Made by a program: the position numbers and the translations under genes. The notes under the pieces are model-generated. The model saw only the letters and a list, made by a program, of their open reading frames with translations. It ran no database searches and was not told the origin of the DNA. Source: JBFLVN01 sp040758475 (GTDB lineage Bacteria > JAGRBM01). Taken from it: DNA of 6,961 bases. This document shows positions 5,620-6,961 of this stretch, piece by piece (within the stretch, counting starts at the first letter, position 1; the number at the start of each line of letters is the position of its first letter). The DNA is taken from assembly GCA_040758475.1 (NCBI GenBank), contig JBFLVN010000202.1, forward strand, positions 1 through 6,961, given 5' to 3'.

Positions 5620-6762
5620 TTAGTAAGCCCCGCTCACCCTCGCTTCCGCTTTCTCCATGCTCCCGGCCATCTTGCGCTCTTCCCGTTCGAGGCGGCGGCG
5701 TTCGGCGCGGTTGAGTTTTAAGGGCTCGCCGGAGGTGTTTCCATCAAGGTGATCATTGTTTTTTCCGGTGGCCGGAGAATCGGGTTCCTCAAGGCGATCA
5801 TCGCTTTTTTCTTTTTCGTTCTCCGGGGGGAACTCCCAGTACCAATGCCCGATCCCTTTGATGCTTCTTAACCCCAGAATCTTTTTCGCCCGAAGCAGGG
5901 TGATTCCCGAGATGCCCGCCTCCCGGGCGTTTTGATGCAGGTAGTAGACCGTCGTCTCGCCCGCCGTTACCTGCTCCCTCAAAAACTCCACCGCGATCGC
6001 CAGGGCATCGCCGGTACCTTTGGGACGAAGCGCCTGGAGGAGTTCCTCCGCGCCCATCTCCCGGGGATTCCCCCACTGCACCCGCCCTTCCTGGATCGTG
6101 AATTCCAGCGTCTTTCCTTGCGCCGCGTGGACGCTCCGGGCGTGGGCCAGGAGCCTCTTCTGGGAATTTTCCGGGTCCGGGGCGCAGAGGACCACCGAAT
6201 CCGCACAGAAGGAAATGTCCTCCGGCCCCGTCCGGGCCGGGCGGCCCGTCGGTGTCTGGGGGAGCCTGCGGACCGCCAGGATCGTGCAATGGTGCTCGAT
6301 GGCCAGCTCTCGCAAGAGTTCCCAGTACTTCGCCCCCTTCTTGCCCAGGTACGGGTCGATGGGGTCGATCACGACGAGGCTCGGCATCTCCTGGCCCAGA
6401 AGGACCGAGAAGGCCGTCACGCTCAGGCGCCGCTCCCCGTCCTCCTCCCACAGGACGCGGGAGGGTTCGACCACCTCGATCCGGGAGAGATCGGCCCCGG
6501 CGGCCTTGAGCCGGGGCTTTAGTCCGCTGGCCAGGGCGCCGGCGGGGCCCACGACGAGGATTTTTCCAAAACACTCCTTCTCCCGGCTCACGTGGGCGGC
6601 CAGGCCGGCCGCGATCCAGCTCTTGCCCGCGCCCCGGGGGCCTTCGAGAACGACGAGCCGCCCCAGGGGGATGTGGGGCTCCAGAAGGTAATCGGTTTCC
6701 TCGTCCGGGAGGCTGGAAAAAGGAGTCAACGGGCAGGGATTGGCCTGAGTAGAGGAATCCAT
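5620..6762 (-). CDS. RecA-fold ATPase of the RepA/AAA_25 type with C-terminal winged-helix-like domain
   Basis: This 380-residue protein matches by eye a widespread family of RepA-like ATPases common in plasmid, phage and accessory regions. The usual order is present: a lead-in ending IPLGRLVVLEG, Walker A GPRGAGKS (41-48), Walker B LVVIDP (129-134, D133), a sensor strand ILAVRRL (161-167), and a C-terminal segment with REAGISGITLLRAKKILGLRS (280-300), like the helix-turn-helix found at this place in relatives. Family members usually have a histidine in the sensor strand (VTHL or VHHL); here it is RR. Residues 313-347 are a polar, probably disordered linker with a degenerate 15-residue duplication, and 350-374 is a highly charged helix (NRAERRRLEREERK). 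The open frame extends upstream to 6936, but ATG at 6762 is chosen because AGGAGA at 6777-6772 precedes it with a 9-base spacer, and the upstream extension is promoter-like, non-homologous sequence. A role in replication, recombination or DNA-linked regulation is likely; the specific function is unknown. Confidence 0.9.
   Translation of the reverse strand: MDSSTQANPCPLTPFSSLPDEETDYLLEPHIPLGRLVVLEGPRGAGKSWIAAGLAAHVSREKECFGKILVVGPAGALASGLKPRLKAAGADLSRIEVVEPSRVLWEEDGERRLSVTAFSVLLGQEMPSLVVIDPIDPYLGKKGAKYWELLRELAIEHHCTILAVRRLPQTPTGRPARTGPEDISFCADSVVLCAPDPENSQKRLLAHARSVHAAQGKTLEFTIQEGRVQWGNPREMGAEELLQALRPKGTGDALAIAVEFLREQVTAGETTVYYLHQNAREAGISGITLLRAKKILGLRSIKGIGHWYWEFPPENEKEKSDDRLEEPDSPATGKNNDHLDGNTSGEPLKLNRAERRRLEREERKMAGSMEKAEARVSGAY
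5744..5809 (-). repeat. Imperfect 21-base direct repeat, in frame, inside the ATPase linker
   Basis: Bases 5744-5764 and 5789-5809 match at 18 of 21 positions; all three differences are T/C transitions. The copies are 45 bases (15 codons) apart, so they preserve the frame and give KSDDRLEE and KNNDHLDG in the protein. At least two differences change the amino acid (D/N and R/H), which fits a loosely constrained disordered linker expanded by tandem duplication. Confidence 0.75.
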
Positions 6763-6771
6763 AAATACACG

Positions 6772-6777
6772 TCTCCT
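6772..6777 (-). promoter_or_regulatory. Shine-Dalgarno site that sets the ATPase start
   Basis: AGGAGA on the minus strand lies 9 bases before ATG at 6762-6760. It favours this start over the longer open frame reaching 6936, whose added 58 residues would cover the promoter-like region and show no family resemblance. Confidence 0.7.
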
Positions 6778-6856
6778 GTGAAGGTTGAAGGTGGGGAAGG
6801 ACCGGGGGTGAACGGGGTTAAAAAGACGGTGTGAACGAAGAAACGCTAACATCAAT

Positions 6857-6885
6857 AGTATAGAAGACCGGAGAAATAGAAACAA
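6857..6885 (-). promoter_or_regulatory. Sigma-70-like promoter for the ATPase (and possibly thiolase) transcript
   Basis: On the minus strand, TATACT (6862-6857) is a 5-of-6 match to the -10 consensus, and TTGTTT (6885-6880) keeps the TTG core of the -35, with exactly 17 bases between. The region is clearly AT-rich compared with the flanking sequence. Transcription would start near 6850, leaving a leader of roughly 88 bases. No separate promoter is obvious in the 73 bases before the thiolase, so this one may serve both genes. Confidence 0.45.
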
Positions 6886-6906
6886 ATTAAAGCGGATTAA
6901 GGAAAA

Positions 6907-6921
6907 GTCCGCCGGTCGGAC
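6907..6921. repeat. Inverted repeat GTCCG-N5-CGGAC upstream of the ATPase promoter
   Basis: Perfect 5-base inverted half-sites lie 21 bases beyond the candidate -35 element of the ATPase promoter. It could be a regulator site or chance in GC-rich sequence. Confidence 0.25.
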
Positions 6922-6941
6922 CTCACCCCCCCACACGCCCC

Positions 6942-6961
6942 CTCTCCGTATCGACGGAGAG
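6942..6961. repeat. Perfect 8-bp hairpin with tetraloop at the right window edge
   Basis: CTCTCCGT and ACGGAGAG are perfect 8-base inverted repeats around the loop ATCG, ending at the last base of the window, so the element may extend further. It is flanked on the left by a C-rich tract and has no T-run on the visible side. It could belong to a gene or repeat outside the window. Confidence 0.5.

Noticed and set aside
4437..5714. 425-codon plus-strand frame opposite the thiolase
   Set aside because: Composition of an antisense shadow; the minus strand carries complete thiolase motifs in order.
5805..5816. A-rich run in the ATPase mRNA as a programmed -1 frameshift site
   Set aside because: The zero frame reads GAA AAA AGC, which does not fit X XXY YYZ slippage with re-pairing, and no stimulatory structure or continued meaningful frame follows.

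Overview
The window is GC-rich (roughly 60-65% by eye), with dense coding, strong G/C at third codon positions and Shine-Dalgarno sites. This points to a Gram-negative, probably uncultured environmental bacterium. A large RND/MMPL-type exporter together with an SCP-x-like thiolase is a combination I associate with deltaproteobacterial, NC10, Nitrospinae or Tectomicrobia-like genomes, but the sequence does not settle the taxon.

Layout: (1) 1-278, minus strand: the N-terminal part of a small membrane protein that runs off the left edge. (2) 279-459: a divergent control region with an AT-rich promoter for the leftward gene, a weaker one for the rightward gene, and a short hairpin at each gene's Shine-Dalgarno site. 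(3) 460-1500, plus: a 346-residue soluble protein of unknown function with a TTG start. (4) 1501-1644: a non-coding gap with three inverted repeats, two of which have an alternative pairing. (5) 1645-4305, plus: an 886-residue RND-superfamily exporter. (6) 4306-4382: the gap between convergent genes, holding a terminator-like hairpin and a five-copy TAGA repeat. (7) 4383-5546, minus: a 387-residue SCP-x-like thiolase. (8) 5620-6762, minus: a 380-residue RecA-fold ATPase of the RepA/AAA_25 type with a C-terminal winged-helix-like domain. (9) 6763-6961: its upstream region with a promoter candidate, plus a perfect hairpin at the right edge.

How the genes fit together: the 346-aa gene and the exporter run in the same direction and could share a transcript, with the structured gap between them as a possible control point. 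The ATPase and thiolase are also co-directional, 73 bases apart, and may be co-transcribed. The exporter and thiolase meet tail to tail. Both could belong to lipid or acyl-CoA metabolism and transport, but convergent orientation makes this only a loose inference. I found no phage, insertion sequence, CRISPR array, tRNA or rRNA, and no convincing new multi-gene system. The most unusual items are the Shine-Dalgarno hairpins at both divergent genes, the switch-like leader before the exporter, the unassigned 346-aa protein, the short tandem repeat, and the ATPase with altered motifs.
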